Source: Leptidea sinapis
Taxonomy: Eukaryota; Arthropoda; Insecta; Lepidoptera; Pieridae
DNA: 64,000 bases
Direction of reading: 5' to 3'
Assembly (NCBI RefSeq): GCF_905404315.1
Contig: NC_066291.1
Location: forward strand, 12,797,501-12,861,500
Under the pieces are notes generated by a model. The model was not told the DNA's origin. It saw only the letters and a list, made by a program, of their open reading frames with translations, and ran no database searches. Every line of letters begins with the position of its first letter. The first letter of the stretch is position 1. The translations under genes and the position numbers were made by a program. Below, piece by piece: positions 1-9,588 of this stretch.

Positions 1-158
1 GCCGCCGCTCAAAAGTATGATAACTAGATTATGGGTATCGTATTCGAGGTTCTCGAGGGTGCAGAGAATAATTTCAACAGTATAACTACATTATGGGTAT
101 CGTATCCGAGTTTCTCGAGTGTGCTGAGAACGATTTTGTGATCATTTTTCAAATCCAT
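1..158 (+). repeat. Fused C/D unit at window start, carrying an internal deletion
   Basis: The window opens four bases inside a C unit. At about base 70 the C sequence 'gtgcagagaataattt' passes directly into 'caacagtataactacatt' of a D unit, so the C tail and the D head are missing. The same junction recurs at 3243-3404 (offset 3,246), which shows shared ancestry rather than an independent event. Confidence 0.82.
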
Positions 159-554
159 GATGAGCGCCGCACAAAATTATGATTTCAGCAATATGGAAAT
201 CGTGTCCGAGTTTCTCAAGGGTGCAGAGAACAATTCTGTGATCATTTTTGTAATCCAAGAGGGCTTTCGTAAACAATAATGTTTTCAGCAATATGGATAT
301 CGTGTCCGCGGTTCTCGAGGGTGCAGAAAACAATTTTGGGATCATTTTTAAATCCGAGATGGCCGCCGCTCAAAAGTATGATAACTAGATTATGGGTATT
401 GTATCCGAGGTTCGCGAGGGTGCAAAAAATGATTTTGTGATCAGTTCTCCAATCCAAGATGGCCGCCGCTCAAAAGTGTAACTACATTATGGGTATCGTA
501 TCCGAGTTTCTCGAGGGTGCTGAGAACGATTTTGTGATCATTTTTCAAATCCAT

Positions 555-654
555 GATGAGCGCCGCACAAAATTATGATTTCAGCAATATGGAAATCGTG
601 TCCGAGTTTCTCAAGGGTGCAGAGAACAATTCTGTGATCATTTTTGTAATCCAA
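555..654 (+). repeat. Monomer type A, reference example (100 bp)
   Basis: Type A carries 'gcacaaaattatgatttcag', then 'caatatggaaatcgtgtccg', then 'aacaattctgtgatc'. It ends in 'gaaatccaa', 'gtaatccaa' or 'ttattcaaatccaa'. It is one of the commonest types across the whole window and is usually followed by type B. This example opens 'gatgagcgcc' and ends 'gtaatccaa', a subtype shared by the A-B-C-D blocks of the first 15 kb. Hand alignment to types B and C shows about 15 differences per 100 bp for each. Confidence 0.9.
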
Positions 655-753
655 GAGGGCTTTCGTAAACAATAATGTTTTCAGCAATATGGATATCGTG
701 TCCGCGGTTCTCGAGGGTGCAGAAAACAATTTTGGGATCATTTTTAAATCCGA
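655..753 (+). repeat. Monomer type B, reference example (99 bp)
   Basis: Type B opens 'gagggctgccgtaaacaa' (here 'gagggctttc'), carries 'atgttttcagcaatatggat' and 'gtgtccgcggttctcgaggg', and ends 'gggatcatttttaaatccga'. It is one base shorter than type A because the tail has lost a base, so each B unit shifts the reading phase. The 'ccgcgg' step is a SacII site and 'gatatc' an EcoRV site, which makes B useful as a restriction marker. B almost always follows A and precedes C. Confidence 0.9.
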
Positions 754-853
754 GATGGCCGCCGCTCAAAAGTATGATAACTAGATTATGGGTATTGTAT
801 CCGAGGTTCTCGAGGGTGCAAAAAATGATTTTGTGATCAGTTCTCCAATCCAA
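754..853 (+). repeat. Monomer type C, reference example (100 bp)
   Basis: Type C carries 'gctcaaaagtatgataacta' followed by 'gattatgggtat'. The tail is 'cagttctccaatccaa' when a D unit follows and 'catttttcaaatccaa' otherwise. A subtype opening 'gatggcagccgctc' with 'gattttgggtatcgtttcc' is frequent from about 32.5 kb rightward and was not seen in the left part. The in-phase 'taa' and 'tag' in 'gataactag' make C the main source of stop codons in the array. Confidence 0.9.
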
Positions 854-950
854 GATGGCCGCCGCTCAAAAGTATAACTACATTATGGGTATCGTATCCA
901 AGTTTCTCGAGTGTGCTGAGAACGTTTTTGTGATCATTTTCCAAATCCAA
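854..950 (+). repeat. Monomer type D, reference example (97 bp)
   Basis: Type D is a shortened relative of C: 'ctcaaaagtataactacatt' lacks three bases of the C sequence 'agtatgataactacatt'. It continues with 'ccgagtttctcgag' and 'gctgagaacgtttttgtg'. It normally follows a C unit whose tail reads 'cagttctccaatccaa'. In the right half many D units open 'gatggcggccgctc', which creates a NotI site. Confidence 0.88.
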
Positions 951-1349
951 GATGGTTGCCGTACAAGACTATGATCATAAAAATATAGGTATCGTATCCG
1001 AGGTTCTCAATATTGCACAGAACGATTTTGTGATCATTTTTGAAATCCAAGATGGCCGCCGCACAAAATTATAATTTCAGCAATATGGAAATCGTATCCG
1101 AGGTTCTCAAGGGTGCAGTGAACAATTCTGTGATCATTTTTGAAATCCAAGAGGGCTGCCGTAAACAATTATGTTTTCAGCAATATGGATATCGTGTCCG
1201 CGGTTCGCGAGGGTTTAGAAAACAATTTTGGGATCATTTTTAAATCCGAGATGGCCGCCGCTCAAAAGTATGATAACTACATTATGGGTATCGTATCCGA
1301 GGTTCTCGAGGGTGCTGAGAACGATTTTGTGATCATTTTTCAAATCCAT
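951..1349 (+). repeat. F-A-B-C units linking the first tetramers to the 795-bp octamer
   Basis: An F unit (951-1050, 'gatggttgccgtacaagac') is followed directly by A (1051-1150, subtype 'attataatttcag' with 'gcagtgaac'), B (1151-1249) and C (1250-1349, tail 'caaatccat'). F without its usual G-H-I partners is the exception in this window. It suggests an exchange that replaced G-H-I by A-B-C. Confidence 0.75.
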
Positions 1350-1745
1350 GATGACCGCCGCACAAAATTATGATTTCAGCAATATGGAAATCGTGTCCGA
1401 GTTTCTCAAGGGTGCAGAGAACAATTCTGTGATCATTTTTGTAATCCAAGAGGGCTTTCGTAAACAATAATGTTTTCAGCAATATGGATATCGTGTCCGC
1501 GGTTCTCGAGGGTGCAGAAAACAATTTTGGGATCATTTTTAAATCCGAGATGGCCGCCGCTCAAAAGTATGATAACTAGATTATGGGTATTGTATCCGAG
1601 GTTCTCGAGGGTGCAAAAAATGATTTTGTGATCAGTTCTCCAATCCAAGATGGCCGCCGCTCAAAAGTATAACTACATTATGGGTATCTTATCCGAGTTT
1701 CTCGAGTGTGCTGAGAACGTTTTTGTGATCATTTTCCAAATCCAA

Positions 1746-2144
1746 GATGGCTGCCGTACAAGACTATGATCATAAAAATATAGGTATCGTATCCGAGGTT
1801 CTCAATATTGCACAGAACGATTTTGTGATCATTTTTGAAATCCAAGATGGCCGCCGCTCAAATAATAATAACAACATTATGGGTATCGTATCCGAGGTTC
1901 TCGAGGGTGCATAGAACGATTTTCTGATCATTTTTCAAATCGAAGATGGCCGCCGTTCAAAATTATGATAACTACATTATGGGTATCGTACCCGAGGTTC
2001 CCGAAGGTGCAGAGAACGATTTTGTGATCATTTTTCAAATCCAAGATGGCCGCGGCTCAAAAGTATGATAACTACATTATGGGTAGCGTATCCGAGGTTC
2101 TCGAGGGTGCTGAGAACGATTTTGTGATCATTTTTCAAATCCAT
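1746..2144 (+). repeat. F-G-H-I cassette, copy 1 (399 bp)
   Basis: Four distinctive monomers in fixed order. F (1746-1845) contains 'gtacaagactatgatcataa' and 'ctcaatattgcacag'. G (1846-1944, 99 bp) contains the AAT-rich block 'caaataataataacaac' and 'gtgcatagaacgattttctg'. H (1945-2044) contains 'gttcaaaattatgataacta' and 'gaggttcccgaagg'. I (2045-2144) opens 'gatggccgcggctc' and has 'gggtagcgtatcc'. The same order and lengths recur at 3405-3803, 13566-13964, 14757-15155 and 20897-21295, and nowhere in the right half. Confidence 0.88.
1859..1875 (+). repeat. AAT-rich micro-block inside monomer type G
   Basis: 'caaataataataacaac' replaces the 'caaaagtatgataactac' of related units. The block is present in all five G units (about 1.86, 3.52, 13.68, 14.87 and 21.01 kb) without visible change in repeat number, so it behaves as a fixed variant and not as an actively slipping microsatellite. 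Confidence 0.7.
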
Positions 2145-2743
2145 GATGAGCGCCGCACAAAAATTATGATTTCAGCAATATGGATATCGTACCCGAGGTT
2201 CTCGAGGGTGCACAGAACAATTCTGTGATAATTTTTGAAATCCAAGAGGGCTGCCGTAAACAATTATGTTTTCAGCAATATGGATATCGTGTCCGCGGTT
2301 CTCGAGGGTGCAGAATACAATTTTGGGATCATTTTTAAATCCGAGATGGCCGCCGCTCAAAAGTATGATAACTAGATTATGGGTATCGTATCCGAGGTTC
2401 TCCAAGGTGCAGAGAACGATTTTGTGATTATTTTTCAAATCCAAGATGACCGCCGCACAAAATTATGATTTCAGTAATATGGATATCGTACCCGAGGTTC
2501 TCGAGGGTGCAGAGAACAATTCTGTGATCATTTTTGAAATCCATGAGGGCTGCCGTAAGCTATTATGTTTTCAGCAAAATGGATATCGTGTCCGCGGTTC
2601 TCGAGGGTGCAGAAAACAATTTTGGGATCATTTTTAAATCCGAGATTGCCGCCGCTCAAAAGTATGATAATTAGATTATGGGTATCGTATCCGAGGTTCT
2701 CCAAGGTGCAGAGAACGATTTGGTGATCATTTTTCAAATCCAA
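2145..2743 (+). repeat. Six mixed satellite monomers (E-B-C-E-B-C order)
   Basis: Units are of E, B and C type with lengths 100, 99 and 100, so the local period is about 299 bp. The second E-B-C trimer contains 'gctgccgtaagctattatg' and 'cagcaaaatgg', a B variant seen again at about 5.5 and 7.5 kb. No sequence other than satellite is present. Confidence 0.75.
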
Positions 2744-3242
2744 GATGGCCGCCGCACAAAATTATGATTTCAGCAATATTAAAATCGTACCCGAGGTTCT
2801 CGAGGGTGCAGAGATCGATTTGGTGATCATTTTTCAATTTCAAGATGGCCGCCGCACAAAATTATGATATCAGCAATATGGAAATCGTGTCCGAGTTTGT
2901 CAAGTGTGCAGAGAACAATTCTGTGAACATTATTCAAATCCAAGATGACCGCTGCACAAAATTATGATTTCAGCAATATGGATATCGTACCCGAGGTTCT
3001 GGAGGGTGCAGAGAACGATTTGGTGATCATTTTTCAAATCCAAGATGGCCGCCGCACAAAATTATAATTTCAGCAATATGGAAATCGTATCCGAAGTTCT
3101 CAAGGGTGCAGTGAACAATTCTGTGATCATTTTTGAAATCCAAGAGGGCTGCCGTAAACAATTATGTTTTCAGCAATATGGATATCGTGTCCACGGTTCT
3201 CGAGGGTGCAGAAAACAATTTTGGGATCATTTTTAAATCCGA

Positions 3243-3404
3243 GATGGCCGCCGCTCAAAAGTATGATAACTAGATTATGGGTATCGTATTCGAGGTTCTC
3301 GAGGGTGCAGAGAACAATTTCAACAGTATAACTACATTATGGGTATCGTATCCGAGTTTCTCGAGTGTGCTGAGAACGATTTTGTGATCATTTTCCAAAT
3401 CCAA
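3243..3404 (+). repeat. 162-bp fused C/D unit, 35 bp shorter than an intact C-D pair
   Basis: C starts at 3243 and runs to 'gcagagaacaattt', then joins 'caacagtataac' of D; the next F unit starts at 3405. An intact C (100) plus D (97) would be 197 bp, so 35 bp are missing across the C/D boundary. The paralogous copy at 4303 keeps both units, so the fusion is probably the derived state. The window start has the same fusion. Confidence 0.83.
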
Positions 3405-3803
3405 GATGGCTGCCGTACAAGACTATGATCATAAAAATATAGGTATCGTATCCGAGGTTCTCAATATTGCACAGAACGATTTTGTGATCATTTTTGAAAT
3501 CTTAGATGGCCGCCACTCAAATAATAATAACAACATTATGGGTATCGTATCCGAGGTTCTCGAGGGTGCATAGAACGATTTTCTGATCATTTTTCAAATC
3601 GAAGTTGGCCGCCGTTCAAAATTATGATAACTACATTATGGGTATCGTACCCGAGGTTCCCGAAGGTGCAGAGAACGATTTTGTGATCATTTTTCAAATC
3701 CAAGATGGCCGCGGCTCAAAAGTATGATAACTACATTATGGGTAGCGTATCCGATGTTCTCGAGGGTGCTGAGAACGATTTTGTGATCATTTTTCAAATC
3801 CAA
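3405..3803 (+). repeat. F-G-H-I cassette, copy 2 (399 bp)
   Basis: Same monomer order and total length as the cassette at 1746-2144. Private changes include 'gaaatcttagatggccgcca' at the F/G boundary, 'cgaagttggcc' at the G/H boundary and 'ccgatgttctcg' in I. Confidence 0.87.
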
Positions 3804-4599
3804 GATGGCCGCCGCACAAAATTATGATTTCAGCAATATTAAAATCGTACCCGAGGTTCTCGAGGGTGCAGAGATCGATTTGGTGATCATTTTTCAATTT
3901 CAAGATGGCCGCCGCACAAAATTATGATTTCAGCAATATGGAAATCGTGGCCGAGGTTCTCAAGGGTGCAGAGAACAATTCTGTGATAATTATTCAAATC
4001 CAAGATGACCGCCGCACAAAATTATGATTTCAGCAATATGGATATCGTACCCGAGGTTCTGGAGGGTGCAGAGAACGATTTGGTGATCATTTTTCAAATC
4101 CAAGATGGCCGCCACACAAAATTATAATTTCAGCAATATGGAAATCGTATCCGAAGTTCTCAAGGGTGCAGTGAACAATTCTGTGATCAATTTTGAAATC
4201 CAAGAGGGCTGCCGTAAACAATTATGTTTTCAGCAATATGGATATCGTGTCCGCGGTTCTCGAGGGTGCAGAAAACAATTTTGGGATCATTTTTAAATCC
4301 GAGATGGCCGCCGCTCAAAAGTATGATAACTAGATTATGGGTATCGTATTCGAGGTTCTCGAGGGTGCAGAGAACTATTTTGTGATCAGTTCTCCAATCC
4401 AAGATGGCCGCGGCTCAAAAGTATAACTACATTATGGGTATCGTATCCGAGTTTCTCGAGGGTGCTGAGAACGTTTTTGGGATCATTTTTCAAATCCAAA
4501 TTGGCCGCCGCACAAAATTATGATTTCAGCAATATGGAAATTGTGTCCGAGGTTCTCAAGGGTGCAGAGAACAATTCTGTGATCATCTTTGAAATCCAA

Positions 4600-6590
4600 G
4601 AGGGCTGCCGTAAACAATTATGTTTTCAGCAATATGGATATCATGTCCGTGGTTCTCGAGGGTGCAGAAAACAATTTTGGGATCATTTTTAAATCCGAGA
4701 TGGCCGCAGCTCAAAAGTATGATAACTAGATTTTGGGTATCGTATCCGAGGTTCTCGAGGGTGCTGAGAACGATTTAGTGATCATTTTTCAAATCCATGA
4801 TGACATCCGCACAAAATTATGATTTCAGCAATATGGAAATCGTGTCCGAGGTTCTCAAGGGTGCAGAGAACAATTCTGTGATCATTATTCAAATTCAAGA
4901 TGACCGCCGCACAAAACTAAGATTTCAGCAATATGGATATCGTACCCGAGGTTCTCGAGGGTGCAGAGAACGATTTGGTGATCATTTTTCAATTCCAAGA
5001 TGGCCGCCGCACAAAATTATGATTTCAGAAATATGGAAATCATGTCCGAGGTTCTCAAGGGTGCAGAGAACAATTCTGTGATCATTTTTGAAATCCAAGA
5101 GGGCTGCCGTAAACAATTATGTTTTCAGCAATATGGATATCATGTCCGCGGTTCTCGAGGGTGCAGAAAACAATTTTGGGATCATTTTTAAATCCGAGAT
5201 GGCCGCCGCTCAAAAGATTGATAACTAGATTATGGGTATCGTATCCGAGGTTCTCGTGGGTGTAGAGAACGATTTTGTGATCATTTTTCAAATCCAAGAT
5301 GGCCGCCGCTCAAAAGTATGATAACTAGATTACGGGTATCGTGTCCGAGGTTCTCCAAGGTGCAGAGAACGATTTTGTGATCATTTTTCAAATCCAAGAT
5401 GACCGCCGCACAAAATTATGATTTCAGCAATATGGATATCGTACCCGAGGTTCTCGAGGGTGCAGAGAACAATTCTGTGATCATTTTTGAAATCCATGAG
5501 GGCTGCCGTAAGCTATTATGTTTTCAGCAAAATGGATATCGTGCCCGAGGTTCTCGAGGGTGCAGAGAACGATTTGGTGATCATTTTTCAAATCCAAAAA
5601 GGCCGCCGCACAAAATTAAGATTTCAGCAATATGGAAATCGTACCCGAGGTTCTCGAGGGTGCAGAGAACGATTTGGTGATCATTTTTCAAATCCAAGAT
5701 GGCCGCCGCACAAAATTATGATTTCAGCAATATGGCTATCGTACCCGAGGTTCTCGAGGGTGCAGAGAACGATTTGGTGATGATTTTTTAAATCCAAGAT
5801 GGCCGCCGCACAAAATTATGATTTCAGCAATATGGAAATCGTGTCCGAGGTTCTCAAGGGTGCAGAGAACAATTCTGTGATCATTTTTGGAATCCAAGAG
5901 GGCTGCCGTAAACAATTATGTTTTCAGCAATATGGATATCGTATCCGCGGTTCTCGAGGGTGCAGAAAACAATTTTGGGATCATTTTTAAATCCGAGATG
6001 GCCGCCGTTCAAAAGTATGACAACTAGATTATGGGTATCGTATCCGAGGTTCTCGAGGGTGCAGAGAACGATTTTGTGATCATTTTTCAAATCCAAGTTG
6101 GCCGCCGCTCAAAAGTATGATAACTACATTATGGGTATTGTATCCGAGATTCTCGAGGGTGCTGAGAACAATTCTGTGATCATTATTCAAATCCAAGATG
6201 ACCGCCGCACAAAATTATGATTTCAGCAATATGGATATCGTACCCGAGGTTCTCGAGGGTGCAGAGAACGATTTGGTGATCATTTTTCAAATCCAAGATG
6301 GCCGCCGCACAAAATTATAATTTCAGTAATATGGAAATCGTGTCCGAGGTTCTCAAGGGTGCAGAGAACAATTCTGTGATCATTATTCAAATCCAAGATG
6401 ACCGCCGCATAAAATTATGATTTCAGCAATATGGATTTCGTACCCGAGGTTCTCGAGGGTGCTGAGAACGATTTGGTGATCATTTTTCAAATCCAAGATG
6501 GCCGCCGCACAAAATTATAATTTCAGCAATATGGAAATCGCGTCCAAGTTTCTCAAGGACGCAGAGAACAATTCTGTGATCATTTTTGTA
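4600..6590 (+). repeat. ~2.0-kb tandem duplication, copy 1
   Basis: This block and the next are aligned by an offset of 1,997 bp. Shared rare markers are 'gatggccgcagctc' (about 4701 and 6698), 'gatgacatccgcac' (about 4799 and 6796) and 'ttcgtgggtgtagag'. Copy 1 has one 100-bp unit more than copy 2 just after 'gacatccgcac' and one fewer near 5.2 kb. The two changes cancel and the overall period stays 1,997. Confidence 0.85.
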
Positions 6591-8590
6591 ATCCAAGAGG
6601 GCTTCCGTAAACAATTATGTTTTCAGCAATATGGATATCATGTCCGCGGTTCTCGAGGGTGCAGAAAACAATTTTGGGATCATTTTTAAATCCGAGATGG
6701 CCGCAGCTCAAAAGTATGATAACTAGATTTTGGGTATCGTATCCGAGGTTCTCGAGGGTGCTGAGAACGATTTAGTGATCATTTTTCAAATCCATGATGA
6801 CATCCGCACAAAACTAAGATTTCAGCAATATGGATATCGTACCCGAGGTTCTCGAGGGTGCAGAGAACGATTTGGTGATCATTTTTCAATTCCAAGATGG
6901 CCGCCGCACAAAATTATGATTTCAGAAATATGGAAATCATGTCCGAGGTTCTCAAGGGTGCAGAGAACAATTCTGTGATCATTTTTGAAATCCAAGAGGG
7001 CTGCCGTAAACAATTATGTTTTCAGCAATATGGATATCATGTCCGCGGTTCTCGAGGATGCAGAAAACAATTTTGGGATCATTTTTAAATCCGAGATGGC
7101 CGCCGCTCAAAAGATTGATAACTAGATTATGGGTATCGTATCCGAGGTTCTCGAGGGTGCAGAGAACGATTTTGTGATCATTTTTCAAATCCAAGATGGC
7201 CGCCGCTCAAAAGTATGATAACTACATTATGGGTATCGTATCCGAGGTTCTCGTGGGTGTAGAGAACGATTTTGTGATCATTTTTCAAATCCAAGATGGC
7301 CGCCGCTCAAAAGTATGATAACTAGATTATGGGTATCGTGTCCGAGGTTCTCCAAGGTGCAGAGAACGATTTTGTGATCATTTTTCAAATCCAAGATGAC
7401 CGCCGCACAAAATTATGATTTCAGCAATATGGATATCGTACCCGAGGTTCTCGAGGGTGCAGAGAACAATTCTGTGATCATTTTTGAAATCCATGAGGGC
7501 TGCCGTAAGCTATTATGTTTTCAGCAAAATGGATATCGTGCCCGAGGTTCTCGAGGGTGCAGAGAACGATTTGGTGATCATTTTTCAAATCCAAAAAGGC
7601 CGCCGCACAAAATTAAGATTTCAGCAATATGGAAATCGTACCCGAGGTTCTCGAGGGTGCAGAGAACGATTTGGTGATCATTTTTCAAATCCAAGATGGC
7701 CGCCGCACAAAATTATGATTTCAGCAATATGGCTATCGTACCCGAGGTTCTCGAGGGTGCAGAGAACGATTTGGTGATGATTTTTTAAATCCAAGATGGC
7801 CGCCGCACAAAATTATGATTTCAGCAATATGGAAATCGTGTCCGAGGTTCTCAAGGGTGCAGAGAACAATTCTGTGATCATTTTTGGAATCCAAGAGGGC
7901 TGCCGTAAACAATTATGTTTTCAGCAATATGGATATCGTATCCGCGGTTCTCGAGGGTGCAGAAAACAATTTTGGGATCATTTTTAAATCCGAGATGGCC
8001 GCCGTTCAAAAGTATGACAACTAGATTATGGGTATCGTATCCGAGGTTCTCGAGGGTGCAGAGAACGATTTTGTGATCATTTTTCAAATCCAAGTTGGCC
8101 GCCGCTCAAAAGTATGATAACTACATTATGGGTATTGTATCCGAGATTCTCGAGGGTGCTGAGAACAATTCTGTGATCATTATTCAAATCCAAGATGACC
8201 GCCGCACAAAATTACGATTTCAGCAATATGGATATCGTACCCGAGGTTCTCGAGGGTGCAGAGAACGATTTGGTGATCATTTTTCAAATCCAAGATGGCC
8301 GCCGCACAAAATTATAATTTCAGTAATATGGAAATCGTGTCCGAGGTTCTCAAGGGTGCAGAGAACAATTCTGTGATCATTATTCAAATCCAAGATGACC
8401 GCCGCATAAAATTATGATTTCAGCAATATGGATATCGTACCCGAGGTTCTCGAGGGTGCAGAGAACGATTTGGTGATCATTTTTCAAATCCAAGATGGCC
8501 GCCGCACAAAATTATAATTTCAGCAATATGGAAATCGCGTCCAAGTTTCTCAAGGACGCAGAGAACAATTCTGTGATCATTTTTGTAATC
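6590..8590 (+). repeat. ~2.0-kb tandem duplication, copy 2
   Basis: Parallel to 4600-6590. At 6796 the unit passes from 'gatgacatccgcac' directly to 'aaaactaagatttcag', which in copy 1 belongs to the following monomer, so exactly one unit has been removed. At 7095-7294 there are two C-like units ('aagattgataactag' and 'ttcgtgggtgtagag') where copy 1 has one unit carrying both marks, so one unit has been gained. Later markers, such as 'gcgtccaagtttctcaagga', are back in register at 1,997. Confidence 0.85.
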
Positions 8591-9588
8591 CAAGAGGGCT
8601 TCCGTAAACAATAATGTTTTCAGCAATATGGATATCGTGTCCGCGGTTCTCGAGGGTGCAGAAAACAATTTTGTGATCAGTTCTCCAATCAAAGATGGCC
8701 GCCGCTCAAAAGTATAACTACGTTATGGGTATCGTATCCGAGTTTCTCGAGGGTGCTGAGAACAATTCTGTTATCATTATTCAAATCCAAGATGAGCGCC
8801 GCACAAAATTATGATTTCAGCAATATGGATATCGTACCCGAGGTTCTCGAGGGTGCAGAGAATGATTTGGAGATCATTTTTCAAATCCAAGATGGCCGCC
8901 GCACAAAATTATAATTTCAGCAATATGGAAATCGTGTCCGAGGTTCTCAAGGGTGCAGAGAACAATTCTGTGATCATTATTCAAATCCAAGTTGGCCGCC
9001 GCTCAAAAGTATGATAACTACATTATGGGTATTGTATCCGAGATTCTCGAGGGTGCTGAGAACGATTTTGTGATCATTTTTCAAATCCATGATGACCGCC
9101 GCAAAAAATTATGATTTCAGCAATATGGAAATCGCGTCCAAGTTTCTCAAGGACGCAGAGAACAATTCTGTGATCATTTTTGTAATCCAAGAGGGCTTCC
9201 GTAAACAATAATGTTTTCAGCAATATGGATATCGTGTCCGCGGTTCTCGAGGGTGCAGAAAACAATTTTGTGATCAGTTCTCCAATCCAAGATGGCCGCC
9301 GCTCAAAAGTATAACTACATTATGGGTATCGTATCCGAGTTTCTCGAGGGTGCTGAGAACAATTCTGTGATCATTATTCAAATCCAAGATGAGCGCCGCA
9401 CAAAATTATGATTTCAGCAATATGGATATCGTACCCGAGGTTCTCGAGGGTGCAGAGAATGATTTGGTGATCATTTTTCAAATCCAAGATGGCCGCCGCA
9501 CAAAATTATAATTTCAGCAATATGGAAATCGTGTCCGAGGTTCTCAAGGGTGCAGAGAACAATTCTGTGATCATTATTCAAATCCAAG
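8517..9588 (+). repeat. 597-bp tandem duplication (8,517-8,991 and 9,114-9,588)
   Basis: The A subtype with 'atcgcgtccaagtttctcaa' and 'ggacgcagag' lies at about 8521 and again at 9118, and 'gcagagaatgatttgg' follows at the same offset of 597 in both. The period equals six monomers less three bases, as expected from units that include B (99) and D (97). The 3' ends separate where one copy enters a C unit and the other an E unit. Confidence 0.8.

Larger units (their letters stand above)
159..950 (+). repeat. Two tandem A-B-C-D tetramers (396-bp higher-order repeat)
   Basis: The order A (100), B (99), C (100), D (97) gives a 396-bp tetramer. Copies lie at 159-554 and 555-950 and differ at only a few positions, such as 'agtgtaac' against 'agtataac' in D. 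A third copy at 1350-1745 has the same subtype features ('cgtaaacaataatg' in B, 'cagttctccaatccaa' in C). These four types differ from one another far more than the tetramer copies do, which defines a higher-order repeat. Confidence 0.88.
1350..2144 (+). repeat. A-B-C-D-F-G-H-I octamer, copy 1 (795 bp)
   Basis: Eight monomers in fixed order and fixed lengths make a 795-bp unit. It is repeated at 13170-13964, at 14361-15155, and at 20501-21295, the last through the 6,140-bp duplication. The copies at 1.35 kb and 13.17 kb share subtypes of every monomer, so the octamer is an older homogenised unit now scattered between other multimers. Confidence 0.85.
2744..4385 (+). repeat. 1,060-bp direct duplication (2,744-3,325 and 3,804-4,385)
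   Basis: The segment beginning at 2744 recurs at 3804 with offset 1,060. Rare markers are shared, such as 'cagcaatattaaaatcgtac' (about 2771 and 3831) and 'gcagagatcgattt'. The copies run in parallel through A and B units to a C unit, then separate: the first passes into a fused C/D unit (3243-3404), while the second keeps an intact C followed by D (4303 onward). Between the copies lies an F-G-H-I cassette at 3405-3803. Confidence 0.8.

Noticed and set aside
1859..1875. Active (AAT)n microsatellite
   Set aside because: The block is only three to four imperfect AAT steps and has the same length in all five G units.
3270..3310. CENP-B box in 'attcgaggttctcgagg'
   Set aside because: Against the known TTCGnnnnAnnCGGG core, TTCG is present but the central A is T and CGGG is CGAG. 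The other strand of 'gtacccgagg' gives CGGG without the required TTCG. It is a near miss only.
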